64,000 nt of DNA from Vulcanimicrobium sp035943995 (GTDB lineage Bacteria; Vulcanimicrobiota; Vulcanimicrobiia; Vulcanimicrobiales; Vulcanimicrobiaceae): assembly GCA_035943995.1 (NCBI GenBank), contig DASZBS010000002.1, forward strand, positions 27,141-91,140, read 5' to 3'. A model generated the notes under the pieces. The model was given only the letters and a program-made list of their open reading frames with translations, did no database searches and was not told the origin of the DNA. A program made the position numbers and the translations under genes. Below are positions 42,773-53,463 of the stretch, piece by piece; the stretch's first letter is position 1; each line of letters starts with the position of its first letter.

Positions 42773-44064
42773 TTATTGATGAACCCGCGGTAATCGCGCA
42801 TCGCTAAACGCGCTTCGATCTGCGTGATCGAATCCAAAGCGACGCCGACGACGATCAGCAGCGACGTGGAACCGATGTACAGCGACGTCACGCCGACGTC
42901 GCGTTGCAGCGACGGCAGCACCGCCAACACGCCGAGGTAGATCGCGGCGGCGGTCGTGATGCGCACGAGGATCTTGTTGATGTAGTCGACCGTCGGCTGG
43001 CCCGGCCGGATCCCCGGGATGAACGAGCCCGACTTCTTGAGGTTGTCGGCGATGTCTTTGGTGTTGACGACGATCGCCGAGTAGAAGAACGTGAACACGA
43101 CGACCAGGATGAAGTAGACCAGGTTGTACAGGAACGAGCTCGGCCCGAAGTACGCCTGGATGAAGTAGCTCAGGTTCCCGGCGAAGCCTTTGCCCTGGCC
43201 GTTCGCGCCGCCGAACCACGACAGCGCCTGCTGCGGCAGCAGCAGGATCGAGATCGCGAAGATGATCGAGATGACGCCGGCGTTGTTGAGGCGCAGCGGG
43301 ATGTAGCTCGACCGGCCCGCGTACATCTTGCGGCCGATGACGCGGCGCGCTTGCTGCACCGGGATGCGGCGCTGGCCCTGGTACATGAACACGATCGACA
43401 CGATCGTGACCAGCGCGATCGCCAGCCACAGGATCATCCCGAACCAGTTCAGGTTGCCCTTGTTCGCGAGCGAAAACGTCTGGCCGAGCTGGGTGGGGAA
43501 CCGCAGCACGATGCCGACGAAGATGATCAGCGAGACGCCGTTGCCGATGCCCTTGTCGGTGATCTGCTCGCCGAGCCACATCAGGAACAGCGTGCCGGCG
43601 ACGAACGCGATCACGGCGTACACGATGAACTGCCACGAGTGGTCGTAGAACACGCCGCCGCGGCTCATCGCGATCGCCATCGACGTGGCCTGGATCGTGC
43701 CGAGCACGATCGTCAGCCAGCGGGTGTACTGGCTGATCTTCTTGCGGCCTTCCTCGCCGCCTTTCTTCGCCATCTCCTCGAGCTGCGGGATGACCACCGT
43801 CATCAGCTGCATGATGATCGACGCGTTGATGTACGGCGTGATGCCCATCGCGATGATCGAAAGGTGCTGCAGCGCGCCGCCCGACAGGAAGCCCAGGAAC
43901 TGGTAGAACGCGCCCGACTGGATGAGCGAGTTCCACTGCTGCTGGTTCACGTTCGGGAGCTGAACGTGGATCATGAACACGAAGACGGCGAACGCGAAGA
44001 AGACGAACAGGATCCGCTTGCGGATGTCCGGGACGGTCAGCGCGTTGCGAAGCGTGTTCAGCAC
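42769..44064 (-). CDS. secY: Protein translocase subunit SecY
   Basis: 431 residues, ten membrane helices. IMGITPYINASIIMQL-like (IIAMGITPYINASIIMQLMTVV), QGQRRIPVQQARRVIG (cytosolic loop after TM6) and SGSFIPGIRPGQPTVDYI are classic SecY motifs. Forms the SecYEG channel at the inner membrane. It lies eight bases after rplO, the usual order in the spc operon. Confidence 0.98.
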   Translation of the reverse strand: MLNTLRNALTVPDIRKRILFVFFAFAVFVFMIHVQLPNVNQQQWNSLIQSGAFYQFLGFLSGGALQHLSIIAMGITPYINASIIMQLMTVVIPQLEEMAKKGGEEGRKKISQYTRWLTIVLGTIQATSMAIAMSRGGVFYDHSWQFIVYAVIAFVAGTLFLMWLGEQITDKGIGNGVSLIIFVGIVLRFPTQLGQTFSLANKGNLNWFGMILWLAIALVTIVSIVFMYQGQRRIPVQQARRVIGRKMYAGRSSYIPLRLNNAGVISIIFAISILLLPQQALSWFGGANGQGKGFAGNLSYFIQAYFGPSSFLYNLVYFILVVVFTFFYSAIVVNTKDIADNLKKSGSFIPGIRPGQPTVDYINKILVRITTAAAIYLGVLAVLPSLQRDVGVTSLYIGSTSLLIVVGVALDSITQIEARLAMRDYRGFINK

Positions 44065-44072
44065 GAGGGCTC

Positions 44073-44648
44073 TTACTTCTCCGTGGGCGTTTCGGTTGCG
44101 GCGTCGCCGAAGTCGGCGCCCACCGCCGCCAGCGCTTCACGCGCCGACGCCGAGAACAGGATGTCGCGGAACTTCAGCCCCGCGGGCAGCGCGCCGTCCA
44201 GCTTCTTCGACTTCGTCGAGCCGCCGAGGATCTTCACGCCGTCCTTGGCGCTGCTGAGCTTGCCGTGTGCCTTGAGCGACTGCGGGCTCACTTCGACCGA
44301 AGCGTCCCAGCCGTTGAGGTCGCCCACGTTGAGCACCGCATAGGTCTGGCGGAAGTGCCCGATGTCGCGCGCCTTCTGCGAGAGACCGCGCGCCATCGGC
44401 AAGCGCCGGTTCCACGGCGTCTGGCCGCCTTCGAATGCGGGGCCTTTGCCGCCGCCCGAGCGCACGGTCTGGCCCTTGCCGCCTTCGCCGCCGGTCTTCA
44501 CCATGCCCGAACCGTGCCCGCGCCCGACGCGCGTGCGCTTCGGACGTGAGTGCGCATTTGGCTTGAGCGTCGCGAGCGAGAACCCGCCCGGGGTCGCGGT
44601 CGCGATCGCCGGCGCGGTCGTCGTCGTGGCGTTTTTCGTTTTAGCCAT
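44073..44648 (-). CDS. rplO: 50S ribosomal protein L15
   Basis: 191 residues against the usual 145 or so. Family core: LKPNAHSRPKRTRVGRGHGSGMVKTGGEGGKGQTVRSG then FEGGQTPWNRRLP. The extra length comes from an Ala/Thr-rich N-terminus of about 30 residues and an Ala-rich C-terminal end. It follows rpsE by two bases; the rpmD gene for L30 normally found between them is absent. Confidence 0.97.
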   Translation of the reverse strand: MAKTKNATTTTAPAIATATPGGFSLATLKPNAHSRPKRTRVGRGHGSGMVKTGGEGGKGQTVRSGGGKGPAFEGGQTPWNRRLPMARGLSQKARDIGHFRQTYAVLNVGDLNGWDASVEVSPQSLKAHGKLSSAKDGVKILGGSTKSKKLDGALPAGLKFRDILFSASAREALAAVGADFGDAATETPTEK

Positions 44649-44650
44649 GG

Positions 44651-45160
44651 CTAGGCGTACAATTCCCGAACCGTCTTGCCGCGCAGTTGCGCAACCTTCT
44701 CGGCCGTCTTGAGTGAGCTGAGCGCTTCGAACGTCGCGAGCACGACGTTGATGGGATTGTTGGTCCCCAGCGACTTGGTGACGATGTCGTGGATGCCGGC
44801 GAGCTCCAGCACCGCGCGCATCGCGCCGCCCGCGATCACGCCCGTACCAGGCGAAGCCGGCTTGAGCATGACGTGACCGGCGCCGACCTGCACGTTGACT
44901 TGGTGCGGGATCGTCTTCTCGATCATCGGCACGGTGATGAGCGCCTTGCGGGCCTGCTCGACGCCCTTGCGGATCGCTTCGGGGACTTCGCCGGCCTTGC
45001 CGATCGCGAAGCCGACGCGGCCCTTCTTGTCGCCGACGACGACCAGCGCGGAGAAGCTGAAGCGCTTACCGCCCTTGACGACCTTCGCCACGCGGTTGAT
45101 GCGGACGACGGCCTCTTCGAAACCCTGGTTGTCGCGGTCGCGACCGCCACGATTATACAT
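44651..45160 (-). CDS. rpsE: 30S ribosomal protein S5
   Basis: 169 residues. EEAVVRINRVAKVVKGGKRFSFSALVVVGDKKGRVGFAIGKAGEVPEAI is the dsRBD-like N-domain, and GHVMLKPASPGTGVIAGGAMRAVLELAGI the C-domain. Acts in decoding fidelity and mRNA helicase activity at the entry channel. Three bases downstream of rplR; no rpmD follows. Confidence 0.98.
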   Translation of the reverse strand: MYNRGGRDRDNQGFEEAVVRINRVAKVVKGGKRFSFSALVVVGDKKGRVGFAIGKAGEVPEAIRKGVEQARKALITVPMIEKTIPHQVNVQVGAGHVMLKPASPGTGVIAGGAMRAVLELAGIHDIVTKSLGTNNPINVVLATFEALSSLKTAEKVAQLRGKTVRELYA

Positions 45161-45163
45161 GCG

Positions 45164-45526
45164 CTAGAACTCCAGTCCCGCTTCGCGGGCCGCTTGCGCC
45201 AATGCGGCGACGCGACCGTGGTACTTGTGGCCCGACGTGTCGAACACGACGGCGTCGATCCCCGCGGCTTTCGCGCGCTGCGCGATCGCCGAGCCGACTT
45301 TTTGCGCCGCTTCGAGGTTGGTGCGCGAGCCGAGGCCTTCGGCCACGGCGCCTTCGCGCGTCGACGCGGCGACGAGCGTGTGGCCCTTCGTGTCGTCGAC
45401 GACGAACGCGTAGGTGTGGTGCAAGCTGCGGAAGATCTGCAGCCGCGGGCGCGACTGCGTGCCCACGACCTTCTTGCGAAGGCGCGAGTGCCGCTTGGTG
45501 CGCTGATCGTTGCGTGAGACCGGCAT
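45164..45526 (-). CDS. rplR: 50S ribosomal protein L18
   Basis: 120 residues. SRPRLQIFRSLHHTYAFVVDDTKGHTLVAAST, then AAQKVGSAIAQRAKAAGIDAVVFDTSGHKYHGRVAALAQAAREAGLEF, the standard 5S rRNA-binding protein ending. Overlaps rplF by one base. Confidence 0.98.
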   Translation of the reverse strand: MPVSRNDQRTKRHSRLRKKVVGTQSRPRLQIFRSLHHTYAFVVDDTKGHTLVAASTREGAVAEGLGSRTNLEAAQKVGSAIAQRAKAAGIDAVVFDTSGHKYHGRVAALAQAAREAGLEF

Positions 45527-46074
45527 TATTTCTTACCAGCTTTTCCGGCCTTGCCGAGCTTCTTGCGGACGACTTCACCCGCGTAGCGAATGCCTTTGCC
45601 CTTGTACGGCTCGGGCGGGCGCAGGTTGCGGATCTCCGCGGCGACCTGGCCGACGCGCTGCTTGTCGATCCCGTCGACGTGCACGCGGTTGGTGCCCTCG
45701 ACGGTGAACGCGATGCCGTCGGGCGCCGCGTACGAGACCGGGTGCGAGTAGCCCAGCGAGAAGTTGAGGTTCTCGCCGGCCTTGTTGACGCGGAAGCCGA
45801 CGCCCTGGAGCTCCAGCGATTTGCGAAAGCCCTTGGTGACGCCGTCGATCATGTTCGCGACGAGCGTGCGCGTGAGACCGTGCGCGGAGCGGCCGGGCTT
45901 GTCGTCGCTCTTGCGCGCGACGACGACCTGCCCGCCCTCGATCGTCACGGTGACGACCGGCAGGATGTGCTGCTGCAGCGAGCCCTTCGGCCCTTTGACG
46001 AACACGGTCGAGTCGTCGAGCGTCACGTCGACGCCGGACGGCACCGCGACCGGGAGTTTACCAATGCGACTCAT
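45526..46074 (-). CDS. rplF: 50S ribosomal protein L6
   Basis: 182 residues. MSRIGKLPVAVPSGVDV start, VKGPKGSLQQ, GVGFRVNKAGENLNFSLGYSHPV, and the C-terminal RPPEPYKGKGIRYAGEVVRKK. Two RNA-binding beta domains near the sarcin-ricin loop. Ends with a Lys/Ala tail. In the usual place between rpsH and rplR. Confidence 0.98.
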   Translation of the reverse strand: MSRIGKLPVAVPSGVDVTLDDSTVFVKGPKGSLQQHILPVVTVTIEGGQVVVARKSDDKPGRSAHGLTRTLVANMIDGVTKGFRKSLELQGVGFRVNKAGENLNFSLGYSHPVSYAAPDGIAFTVEGTNRVHVDGIDKQRVGQVAAEIRNLRPPEPYKGKGIRYAGEVVRKKLGKAGKAGKK

Positions 46075-46080
46075 ATTCGA

Positions 46081-46482
46081 TTACCACACGTACGCGAGGA
46101 CTTCACCGCCGAAGCCTTCGCGCTTGGCGCGCTTGCCCGACATGATGCCCTTGGAGGTCGACATGATGACGAGACCCAGCCCGCCTAAAACGCGCGGGAT
46201 CTCCGTCTTCGGAATGTACACGCGCAGACCGGGCCGGCTGATGCGGCGAAGGCCGGTGATGACCTTCTCCTTCTCGGGGCCGTACTTGAGCGTGATCCGA
46301 AGCGTGCCTTGCGGCCCTTCCTTGACCACCTCGAGCCCGGTGATGAAGCCTTCGTCGAGCAGGATCTGCGCGACGGCTTTCTTCATCTTCGAGGCCGGGA
46401 TATCCACGGTCTGATGGTTGACGTTGTTCGCGTTGCGGATGCGCGTGAGCAAGTCCGCGATCGGATCGGTGATGACTCCCAT
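46081..46482 (-). CDS. rpsH: 30S ribosomal protein S8
   Basis: 133 residues. DPIADLLTRIRNANN start and a C-terminal STSKGIMSGKRAKREGFGGEVLAYVW end, the classic S8 marks. Binds the central domain of 16S rRNA and, in E. coli, represses spc translation; no such target was looked for here. Overlaps rpsN by one base. Confidence 0.98.
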   Translation of the reverse strand: MGVITDPIADLLTRIRNANNVNHQTVDIPASKMKKAVAQILLDEGFITGLEVVKEGPQGTLRITLKYGPEKEKVITGLRRISRPGLRVYIPKTEIPRVLGGLGLVIMSTSKGIMSGKRAKREGFGGEVLAYVW

Positions 46483-46667
46483 TACCAGCTAGCCTTCGTG
46501 ATACCGGGGATGAAGCCGCGATGCGCGTTCTCGCGGAAGCAGATTCGGCACATGCCGAACTTGCGGTAGTACGCGCGCGGGCGGCCGCACACTTTGCAGC
46601 GGTTGTGCTGGCGCACCGGAAACTTCGGGTGCTGCTTCGACTTCTCGATGCTCGAGGTCTTGGCCAT
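46482..46667 (-). CDS. rpsN: 30S ribosomal protein S14, zinc-binding type
   Basis: 61 residues, the short type. Two CxxC pairs (C24/C27 in CKVC and C40/C43 in CRIC) form a zinc ribbon, and the end FRENAHRGFIPGITKASW is standard. Overlaps rplE and rpsH by one base each. Confidence 0.98.
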   Translation of the reverse strand: MAKTSSIEKSKQHPKFPVRQHNRCKVCGRPRAYYRKFGMCRICFRENAHRGFIPGITKASW

Positions 46668-47242
46668 TATCGCGTCGCTCCGGCGGCAGCGGTCGCGGCA
46701 GGCTTCTGCAGCGGCAGCCCCATCTGGGTGAGGAACTCGGTCGCTTCTTCGTCGTTCTTGGCCGTCGTCACGATGACGATGTCCATGCCGCGCGCCTTCT
46801 CGACCTTGTCGAAGTTGATCTCGGGGAACACGAGCTGCTCGCGCAGGCCGAGATTGTAGTTGCCGCGGCCGTCGAACGACTTGCGGTTGAGCCCGCGGAA
46901 GTCGCGGATGCGCGGCAGCACGACGTTGAACAGCTTGTCGAGGAACACGTACATCCGCTCGCCGCGAAGCGTCACCTTGGCGCCGATGTTCATCCCCTCG
47001 CGGAGCTTGAACGCCGCGATGGACTTCTTGGCCTTGGTGATGACCGGCTTCTGGCCGCTGATGGTCGTCAGCTCGTCGACCGCTTTTTCGAGCGCCTTCG
47101 AGTTCTGGATCGCCTCACCGACGGACATGTTGATGACGACCTTCTCGAGCTTCGGGACCATCATCGGGTTCTTGTAATCGAACCGCTCCTTCAGCTTGGG
47201 AACGACTTCAGTCTGGTACTTCTCGCGTAATCTGGCTGCCAT
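46667..47242 (-). CDS. rplE: 50S ribosomal protein L5
   Basis: 191 residues from ATG 47242 (the longer frame upstream is an extension without coding sense). VPKLKERFDYKNPMMVPKLEKVVINMSVGEAI start, then TLRGERMYVFLDKL and GRGNYNLGLREQLVFPEI. Binds 5S rRNA. Short Ala-rich C-terminal extension. Lies two bases after rplX. Confidence 0.98.
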   Translation of the reverse strand: MAARLREKYQTEVVPKLKERFDYKNPMMVPKLEKVVINMSVGEAIQNSKALEKAVDELTTISGQKPVITKAKKSIAAFKLREGMNIGAKVTLRGERMYVFLDKLFNVVLPRIRDFRGLNRKSFDGRGNYNLGLREQLVFPEINFDKVEKARGMDIVIVTTAKNDEEATEFLTQMGLPLQKPAATAAAGATR

Positions 47243-47244
47243 GT

Positions 47245-47610
47245 CTATCGTGCCTTGCTCGTGGCGAGCAGTGGTTCGCCCGACTTGCCCACGCGGGCCG
47301 TGGTGCCGTCGGGCTGACGGATGCGGCGCACGCGGGTGGGGAGATCGGTCTTCGGATCGATGACCATCAGCGCGGATAACGGGATCGGGGCTTCCATCTC
47401 GAGGATGCCGCCGCTCTTCACGCCCGTCGCGCCCGCTTTGGTGTGGCGCTTCACGATGTTGAGGCCCTCGACCGTCGCGCAACCGTCCTTCGGCCACACG
47501 TGCTTCACCACGCCGCGGCGGCCTTTGTCCTTGCCGCGGCGCAGGACGACGGTGTCGCCCTTGACGACGTGCGGCTTCGCAACCGCTCTGTTCTTCACCG
47601 CGGAGCCCAT
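47245..47610 (-). CDS. rplX: 50S ribosomal protein L24
   Basis: 121 residues. KOW motif VVKGDTVVLRRGKDKGRRGVVKHVWP, then VEGLNIVKRHTKAG and EAPIPLSALMVID. An assembly initiator of the large subunit. Slightly extended at both ends compared with the roughly 105-residue norm. Confidence 0.97.
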   Translation of the reverse strand: MGSAVKNRAVAKPHVVKGDTVVLRRGKDKGRRGVVKHVWPKDGCATVEGLNIVKRHTKAGATGVKSGGILEMEAPIPLSALMVIDPKTDLPTRVRRIRQPDGTTARVGKSGEPLLATSKAR

Positions 47611-47611
47611 G

Positions 47612-47989
47612 CTAGAGCACCTCCGGCGCGAGCGAAGCGATCTTCAAAAAGCCGCGGTCGCGCAGCTCGCGGCAGACGGGCCCGAACACGCGCGTGCCGC
47701 GCGGGTCCAGGTTGTCCTTGTCGCCCTTGATGATGACGCACGCGTTCTCGTCGAAGCGGATGACCGAGCCGTCGGGACGGCGCAGCGGCGCCGACGTGCG
47801 GACCACGACCGCCTTGACGACTTGGCCCTTCTTGACGGCCGCGCCCGGGATCGCGCTCTTCACCGTGCCGACGATGATGTCACCGACGTGCGCGTACTTG
47901 TGGCGCGAACCGCCGCTGACGTGGATGCACAGCAGCTCGCGCGCGCCTGAGTTGTCGGCCACTTTGAGCCGAGTCTCTTGCTGGATCAT
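47612..47989 (-). CDS. rplN: 50S ribosomal protein L14
   Basis: 125 residues from ATG 47989, the residue where the family begins (MIQQETRLKVADNSGARELLCI). GDIIVGTVKSAIPGAAVKKGQVVKAVVVRT and FGPVCRELRDRGFLKIASLAPEVL are typical. Sits at the intersubunit face. Overlaps rpsQ by one base. Confidence 0.98.
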   Translation of the reverse strand: MIQQETRLKVADNSGARELLCIHVSGGSRHKYAHVGDIIVGTVKSAIPGAAVKKGQVVKAVVVRTSAPLRRPDGSVIRFDENACVIIKGDKDNLDPRGTRVFGPVCRELRDRGFLKIASLAPEVL

Positions 47990-48312
47990 TAGCGGGCTCG
48001 CTCCAGTATCTCGACCAGGCGCCAGCGCTTGTCGCGCGACATCGGGCGGCACTCCTGGATGCGCACCAAGTCGCCCGTCTTCGCGTCGTTCTTCTCGTCG
48101 TGCGCTTTGAAACGCGTAGACTGGCGGACGACTTTCTTGTAGACGGGGTGCGGGACGCGCGTCTCGGTCACGACCACGATGGTTTTGTCCATCTTGTCGC
48201 TCTTGACGCGGCCCTGCTTGACGCGCCGGCGGTTGCCGCGCTCGACGGTCGTCGTCGCGGTGTCGTTCGGCACGGTAGCGGTGTCGGTTTGCACGGGGTT
48301 AGGCTGCTCCAT
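47989..48312 (-). CDS. rpsQ: 30S ribosomal protein S17
   Basis: 107 residues. RRRVKQGRVKSDKMDKTIVVVTETRVPHPVYKKVVRQSTRFKAHDE is the S17 core. An N-terminal extension of about 30 Thr/Pro/Asn-rich residues precedes it and overlaps rpmC by 14 bases; a start further in is possible but no better candidate is visible. Confidence 0.96.
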   Translation of the reverse strand: MEQPNPVQTDTATVPNDTATTTVERGNRRRVKQGRVKSDKMDKTIVVVTETRVPHPVYKKVVRQSTRFKAHDEKNDAKTGDLVRIQECRPMSRDKRWRLVEILERAR

Positions 48313-48520
48313 GACGGGCCTCGGCGATCTTCTTCTCGGAGATCGCGGTCTGAATCTGGGCGTAGGTGCGGCGGACGAGCTTCACGCGCGAGAAATCGCT
48401 GAGATGCCCGGTGCGCAGGGAGAAGCGCAAGTTGAAGAGCTCTTCCTTCGTCTCGCGAGCGCGCTGCTCGAGATCCTTGAGGGTGAGCTCGCGCAAGCTG
48501 CGCAGATCGGAGCGCTTCAT
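48299..48520 (-). CDS. rpmC: 50S ribosomal protein L29
   Basis: 73 residues, helical hairpin. RSLRELTLKDLEQRARETKEELFNLRFSLRTGHLSDFSRVKLVRRTYAQIQT is the L29 pattern. Binds near the exit tunnel, next to trigger factor's site. Overlaps rplP by one base. Confidence 0.97.
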   Translation of the reverse strand: MKRSDLRSLRELTLKDLEQRARETKEELFNLRFSLRTGHLSDFSRVKLVRRTYAQIQTAISEKKIAEARHGAA

Positions 48521-48951
48521 TACGATGCCACCTCGGCTTCCTGGTCGGCACGCGTGATGATCTTGGTGGAGATCGGGAGCTTTTGCGCCGCGAGACGCAG
48601 CGCTTCGCGCGCCGTCTTCTCGTCCACGCCGGCGAGCTCGAACAGCACGCGGCCCGGACGCACGACGGCGACCCAGAACTCGGGGTTGCCCTTACCGGAG
48701 CCCATGCGGACCTCGGCCGGCTTCTTCGTCACCGACTTGTCGGGGAAGATCTTGATCCAGACCTTGCCGCCGCGCTTGATGTGACGGGTCATCGCGATAC
48801 GCGCGGCCTCGATCTGCCGGTTGGTCATCCACACCGGCTCGAGCGCCTGCAAACCGTACTCGCCGAACGTCAGCGTGTTGCCGGTCAGCGCTTTGCCGCG
48901 CATGCGGCCGCGGTGCTGGCGGCGCCACTTCACTCTCTTCGGGGTCAGCAT
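48520..48951 (-). CDS. rplP: 50S ribosomal protein L16
   Basis: 143 residues. MLTPKRVKWRRQHRGRMRGK start, ALEPVWMTNRQIEAARIAMTRHIKRGGKVWIKIFPDKS and GKGNPEFWVAVVRPGRVLFEL follow. Positions A-site tRNA on the large subunit. Two bases downstream of rpsC. Confidence 0.98.
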   Translation of the reverse strand: MLTPKRVKWRRQHRGRMRGKALTGNTLTFGEYGLQALEPVWMTNRQIEAARIAMTRHIKRGGKVWIKIFPDKSVTKKPAEVRMGSGKGNPEFWVAVVRPGRVLFELAGVDEKTAREALRLAAQKLPISTKIITRADQEAEVAS

Positions 48952-48953
48952 GT

Positions 48954-50105
<1,152 letters not shown>

Positions 50106-50112
50106 GGTTTCC

Positions 50113-50628
50113 TTACGCCCCCGCGCCCGCGGCGGCGGCGGCCGGTTGTTTCTTGCGGCGCGCGGTGGCGGCCGGCTTGGACGTGGCGACCTTCGCCTGG
50201 CGCTGCGTGAGCGTCTTGAGACCGATCGCCGCGCCGGAGCGCTGCTTCGGCTGGTGCTTGGGCGGCTGCGGACCGACCGCGATCGTGACGTGCGACAAGC
50301 GCTTGCGCTTGAAGTTCGCGCGGCCTTGCGCGCGCGGGTCGAGGCGCTTGGTGAACCCGCCGCCGGGCCCGCCGTCGACGGTGATGCGCGTGATGAACAG
50401 ACCGTCCGAGCTCATGTCGTGGTTGTTCTCGGCGTTGGCGACGGCGGAGCGCAGCAGCTTCTCGATCGGCTCCGACGCGAACACGCCGGCGAACTTGAGC
50501 AGCACGAGCGCTTCGCGCACGGTCTTGCCGCGGATCGCGTCGGCGACGCGGCGCAGCTTGCGCGGGCCGATGCGCGCGAACTTGAGGTGCGCGACGGCTT
50601 GCGTTCTTTCGGTAGCAACAGCAGTCAT
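50113..50628 (-). CDS. rplV: 50S ribosomal protein L22 with C-terminal extension
   Basis: 171 residues; the family is about 110-115. The core KFARIGPRKLRRVADAIRGKTVREALVLLKF and RITVDGGPGGGFTKRLDPRAQGRANFKRKRLSHVTIAV (hairpin lining the exit tunnel) is intact. The last 50 or so residues are Lys/Ala/Gln-rich. Overlaps rpsS by four bases (ATGA). Confidence 0.97.
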   Translation of the reverse strand: MTAVATERTQAVAHLKFARIGPRKLRRVADAIRGKTVREALVLLKFAGVFASEPIEKLLRSAVANAENNHDMSSDGLFITRITVDGGPGGGFTKRLDPRAQGRANFKRKRLSHVTIAVGPQPPKHQPKQRSGAAIGLKTLTQRQAKVATSKPAATARRKKQPAAAAAGAGA

Positions 50629-50900
50629 GAGACTTTCGCCTTGTCGCCCGCGTGGCCCTTAAACGTGCGCGTCGGTGAGAACTCGCCGAGCTTGTGCCCG
50701 ACCATGTTCTCGGTGACGAACACCGGGATGTGCGTGCGGCCGTTGTGGACCGAGATCGTGTGACCGACCATTGCGGGGATGATCGTCGACGAGCGCGACC
50801 AGGTCTTGATGACCCGCTTCTCGCGCGACGCGTTCATCGTCTCGACTTTGACCATCAGGTGCTCCGCGACGAACGGACCCTTTTTGAGTGAACGACCCAT
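50625..50900 (-). CDS. rpsS: 30S ribosomal protein S19
   Basis: 91 residues. GRSLKKGPFVAEHLMVKVE and TWSRSSTIIPAMVGHTISVHNGRTHIPVFVTENMVGHKLGEFSPTRTF are textbook S19. On the small-subunit head with S13. One base after rplB. Confidence 0.98.
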   Translation of the reverse strand: MGRSLKKGPFVAEHLMVKVETMNASREKRVIKTWSRSSTIIPAMVGHTISVHNGRTHIPVFVTENMVGHKLGEFSPTRTFKGHAGDKAKVS

Positions 50901-50901
50901 G

Positions 50902-51729
<828 letters not shown>

Positions 51730-51730
51730 C

Positions 51731-52039
51731 TTATTGCTCGAAGTAGTTCACGCCGCCCAGTTGGATCTTCTGGCCGGCAGCGAGGGTGACGATGGCTTTT
51801 TTCCAATCGGCTTGCATGCCGCTGGAGCGCTTGCCGCGGCGCGCGAAGTTCTTCTTCTTGCCGCCGACGGTGACGGTGTTGATCTTGATCACGGTGACGC
51901 CGAAGATCTCGGCGACCGCAGACTTGATCTGCGTCTTGGTGGCGTGCTTGTTCACCTCGAAGGCGTACTGGTGGATCACCGTGCCCGCCATCGACTTCTC
52001 GGTGATGAGCGGGGCGATGATGACGTCGCGCGCTTCCAC
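51731..52039 (-). CDS. rplW: 50S ribosomal protein L23
   Basis: 102 residues from GTG 52039, overlapping the rplD stop by one base. ARDVIIAPLITEKSMAGT start, YAFEVNKHATKTQIKSAVAEIFGVTVIKINTVTVGGKKK core. Docking site for trigger factor and SRP at the exit tunnel. Confidence 0.97.
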   Translation of the reverse strand: MEARDVIIAPLITEKSMAGTVIHQYAFEVNKHATKTQIKSAVAEIFGVTVIKINTVTVGGKKKNFARRGKRSSGMQADWKKAIVTLAAGQKIQLGGVNYFEQ

Positions 52040-52698
52040 TACTTCGACTCCTTGGTGTATTTGCCGACGAGCGCGTCGTGCGCGGCGGTGGTGAGGACGA
52101 TCCGGGCGTAGCCCACCACGTCCTTCACGTCCAGCTCGCCGGTGTGCGTGACCGCAACCTTCGGGAGGTTGGCGCCGGCGCGGCGCAGCGGCGTGCCGAC
52201 CTCGGCCAGCTCGTCGGTCGCGAACACGACGAGCGTTTTCACGCCGGTCTTCGCGGCCTTGGGCGAGCCGAACAGCAGCGTCGCGAACGCTTTGGTCTTG
52301 GTAACGTCGAGCGACGTCGTGTCGAGCACGGTGATGCCGCCGTGCTGGAACTTGTCGGCCAGCGCGGCGTGCATCGCGGCGCGGCGTTCTTTCTTGTTGA
52401 GCGACGAGATGTACGAGCGGGGCTGCGGCCCGAAGACCACGCCGCCGTGCGCCCACTGCGGCGAGCGGATCGAACCCTGGCGGGCCCGGCCGGTGCCTTT
52501 TTGGCGCCACGGCTTGCGACCGCCGCCGCGCACTTCGTCGCGCTTCTTGGTGGACGCGGTGCCGGCGCGTGGGTTCGCCATCTCGCGGAAGACCGCGCGA
52601 TAGATCGCGTTGGCCTTGCCGTCGGTCGAACCGCTGAACGCGGCGGGCGTCTCTTGCTCGCGCACGACCTTGCCCTGCGCGTCGATGACTTGAGCCAT
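52039..52698 (-). CDS. rplD: 50S ribosomal protein L4
   Basis: 219 residues from ATG 52698, overlapping the rplC stop (TAATG). NPRAGTASTKKRDEVRGGGRKPWRQKGTGRARQGSIRSPQWAHGGVVFGP is the tunnel loop region, followed by the Rossmann-like part ending in IVLTTAAHDALV. In E. coli L4 autoregulates the S10 operon. Confidence 0.97.
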   Translation of the reverse strand: MAQVIDAQGKVVREQETPAAFSGSTDGKANAIYRAVFREMANPRAGTASTKKRDEVRGGGRKPWRQKGTGRARQGSIRSPQWAHGGVVFGPQPRSYISSLNKKERRAAMHAALADKFQHGGITVLDTTSLDVTKTKAFATLLFGSPKAAKTGVKTLVVFATDELAEVGTPLRRAGANLPKVAVTHTGELDVKDVVGYARIVLTTAAHDALVGKYTKESK

Positions 52699-53330
52699 TA
52701 CGCGCTCACCTTCGTCTTGACGGACAACTGAACGATGACGAGCCCGTTCTTGGGCCCCGGCACCGGACCGCGCACGAGCAGCAGATTGCGCTCCGTGTCG
52801 GCGCGCACCACTTCGAGATTTTGATGCGTGATCTTGTCGACGCCGTAGTGACCCGGCCGGCGCGAACCCTTGGGCGTGTGGCCCGCGTTGGTGTCGCCGT
52901 TCGAGCCGGGCTGGCGATGGATCATCGAGCCGTGGCTCGCACCGCCGCCGGAGAAGTTGTGGCGCTTGATGCCGCCGGCGAAGCCGTGGCCTTTCGAGAT
53001 GCCCTGCACGTCGACGCGGTCGCCTTGCGCGAAGCCGTCGACCGTCACGGTTGCGCCGAGCTCGATGCCGTCGATGCCCGTGCGAAACTCGCGGATGTCG
53101 CGCTTGGGCGCGAGTCCGGCTTTCTTGTAATGTCCTTGAAGCGCTTTGGTGAGCCGCGACGGTTTGATGTCGCCGAACGCCAGCGCGACGGCTTCGTAGC
53201 CGTCGGTTTCTTTCGTCTTCTTCTGTACCACGGTGCACGGACCGGCTTGGATCACGGTGACCGGAACGCTCCGGCCGTCCTCCGTGAACACGCTGGTCAT
53301 CCCGACCTTGCGGCCGATGATGTTCTTCAC
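52698..53330 (-). CDS. rplC: 50S ribosomal protein L3
   Basis: 210 residues from GTG 53330, where the family begins (KNIIGRKVGMTSVF); AAGGGAT sits about ten bases upstream. HGFAGGIKRHNFSGGGASHGSMIHRQPGSNG and GQ-like glycine loop segments are intact. First gene of the cluster here; rpsJ (S10), which normally leads, is missing. Promoter at 53433-53461. Confidence 0.97.
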   Translation of the reverse strand: MKNIIGRKVGMTSVFTEDGRSVPVTVIQAGPCTVVQKKTKETDGYEAVALAFGDIKPSRLTKALQGHYKKAGLAPKRDIREFRTGIDGIELGATVTVDGFAQGDRVDVQGISKGHGFAGGIKRHNFSGGGASHGSMIHRQPGSNGDTNAGHTPKGSRRPGHYGVDKITHQNLEVVRADTERNLLLVRGPVPGPKNGLVIVQLSVKTKVSA

Positions 53331-53432
53331 GTTGATCGATCCCTTACGGATATCCACGGGTCCTGGCGTATCTTCTACACCTTCACCGCGAACGCCGAAA
53401 AAGGCGCGCGCGGCGTGGACCACAACCGCCAT

Positions 53433-53461
53433 AGTCTACAGGACCACCGCAAGGACGTCAA
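53433..53461 (-). promoter_or_regulatory. Sigma-70-type promoter of the ribosomal cluster
   Basis: On the minus strand, TTGACG (complement of 53456-53461) and TAGACT (complement of 53433-53438) are separated by exactly 17 bases. It lies between the catalase hairpin and rplC and would give a leader of roughly 95 bases. Confidence 0.6.
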
Positions 53462-53463
53462 GG